In this document: in pieces, positions 6,947 to 7,734 of the stretch | Layout of the letters: each line of letters starts with the position of its first letter | How positions within the stretch are numbered: the first letter of the stretch is position 1 | NCBI GenBank assembly: GCA_903868295.1 | Contig: CAIPUQ010000576.1 | Coordinates: forward strand, 1 to 7,734 | Origin: an uncultured Roseiflexaceae bacterium | Lineage (GTDB): Bacteria; Chloroflexota; Chloroflexia; Chloroflexales; Roseiflexaceae | DNA length: 7,734 nucleotides | Direction of reading: 5' to 3' | Program-made: the position numbers and the translations under genes | Notes under the pieces: model-generated | Database searches by the model: none | What the model saw: only the letters and a program-made list of their open reading frames with translations | Told to the model about the DNA's origin: nothing

Positions 6947-7734
6947 CGACGTATACCTCTTTTCGCATGCGTGACATCATCGATCTGCGGGCAGTCTCTA
7001 CCACACTGACCGCAGGCGTGTTGGTTGGCTGTGTGTTTGCGGTCTATGCTGCATCACTCAAATACCCGTTGTGGATACAAGCTGCATGTGTCATTGCTGG
7101 TGTAATGCCGGCCTACAGCGTGCATGCACTCGCTATTCTGCGTAAATTCGGCTGGTGGTATGCAGTACTAACCCTTCTTGTGGCTGCGCAGAGCTTTCAT
7201 GGTATCGAACACCTGGTCCAATGGGTCCAGTATCACATCTTGCGCTGGCCCTTTTTTAAGGCGAGCGGGATTATTTCTGCGGCGAATGCTGAGTGGGTCC
7301 ATTTCGGCTGGAACTGGACCGTACTTATTATTATGTCTATTTTGGTCAAAGGTGGATTGCGCAACACGTTTGCGTGGCTCATGTTGGCATGGACCATTGC
7401 ACACACCGCCGAACACACCTACTTGATGATGCGGTATTTGCAGGCACTTTCTGCATTGGCTGACTTGGGCGTGACCGATGTCTCCGCCCAAGGATTGCCG
7501 GGGTTCTTCGGTCGCGACGGTTGGTTGGCCACCAGCGATGCAACCCGATCGAGCTTTGTATGCAGATTACCGGGGTTCACCACTGCAGTACGCCTCGACG
7601 TGCATTTCTGGTGGAATGTGGGCGAGACAGCGCTGCTCCTCATGGCAACGGCAGTCGAACTGCGCAAACGCAATCACAAACAAACGCCAGTTCAACGGGT
7701 GCAGCCGTCATTCACAGCGACACCTGAAGGGGTA
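6943..7734 (+). CDS. Multi-pass membrane protein with duplicated HxxEH / HFxWN module, 3' end cut off
   Basis: The frame is open from ATG 6943 to the window edge (264 residues, no stop). ATG overlaps the TGA of the lipoprotein gene. About six membrane segments are predicted by eye, near residues 20-40, 43-65, 70-92, 119-136, 141-162 and 219-238. Two parallel modules are visible. Module 1 has H86-x-x-E89-H90, then VHFGWN with H120 and N124. Module 2 has H154-x-x-E157-H158, then VHFWWN with H221 and N225. The linker in module 2 is longer and more polar (about 172-216). The paired His/Glu residues within membrane segments could bind a metal or haem, but this is inference. The region after residue 240 is charged and probably cytoplasmic. 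I do not recognise a named family. The coupling suggests a joint function with the FG-GAP/UnbV lipoprotein. Confidence 0.85.
   Translation, partial: MTTYTSFRMRDIIDLRAVSTTLTAGVLVGCVFAVYAASLKYPLWIQAACVIAGVMPAYSVHALAILRKFGWWYAVLTLLVAAQSFHGIEHLVQWVQYHILRWPFFKASGIISAANAEWVHFGWNWTVLIIMSILVKGGLRNTFAWLMLAWTIAHTAEHTYLMMRYLQALSALADLGVTDVSAQGLPGFFGRDGWLATSDATRSSFVCRLPGFTTAVRLDVHFWWNVGETALLLMATAVELRKRNHKQTPVQRVQPSFTATPEGV

Noticed and set aside
7168..7491. Minus-strand frame opposite the last membrane protein gene
   Set aside because: The plus-strand frame has membrane segments, a ribosome site and an ATGA overlap. The antisense frame has none of these.

Overview
The window (7,734 bases) looks like part of a chromosome from a bacterium of the phylum Chloroflexota. 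This is inferred from three things: Tat-type lipoprotein signals on the sugar-binding proteins, moderate GC content, and a maltose-type (CUT1) sugar ABC transporter with no ATPase gene beside it. The phylum call is an inference from protein style, not a database match. All supported genes lie on the + strand.

Region 1 (2-1177) is the body of a family 1 extracellular solute-binding lipoprotein whose first few residues lie before the window. Region 2 (1178-1936) is a 759-base gap without an intact gene. It holds several small repeats and hairpins and a very weak candidate remnant of a dprA-like gene (about 1483-1742). It ends in a near-consensus sigma-70 promoter (TTGACA, 16 bases, TATAAT) and a leader of about 136 bases with two small hairpins and a strong ribosome binding site.

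Region 3 (1937 to the window end) reads as one operon. It encodes a Tat/lipoprotein sugar-binding protein, a perfect hairpin, a MalF-like permease, a MalG-like permease one base after it, an FG-GAP/UnbV lipoprotein 11 bases further on, and a multi-pass membrane protein whose start overlaps the previous stop (ATGA). The last gene runs off the right edge.

The first three proteins form the capture and membrane parts of a carbohydrate importer. It must borrow an ATPase from elsewhere in the genome. The lipoprotein has seven calcium-loop repeats and a C-terminal ASPIC/UnbV domain, so it is probably an extracellular propeller that could bind glycans or other ligands. The final protein is the most unusual. 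It contains two copies of a module, HxxEH followed by HFxWN, in predicted membrane segments, which suggests an internally duplicated, possibly metal-binding membrane protein. Its tight coupling to the FG-GAP/UnbV gene suggests that the two work together.
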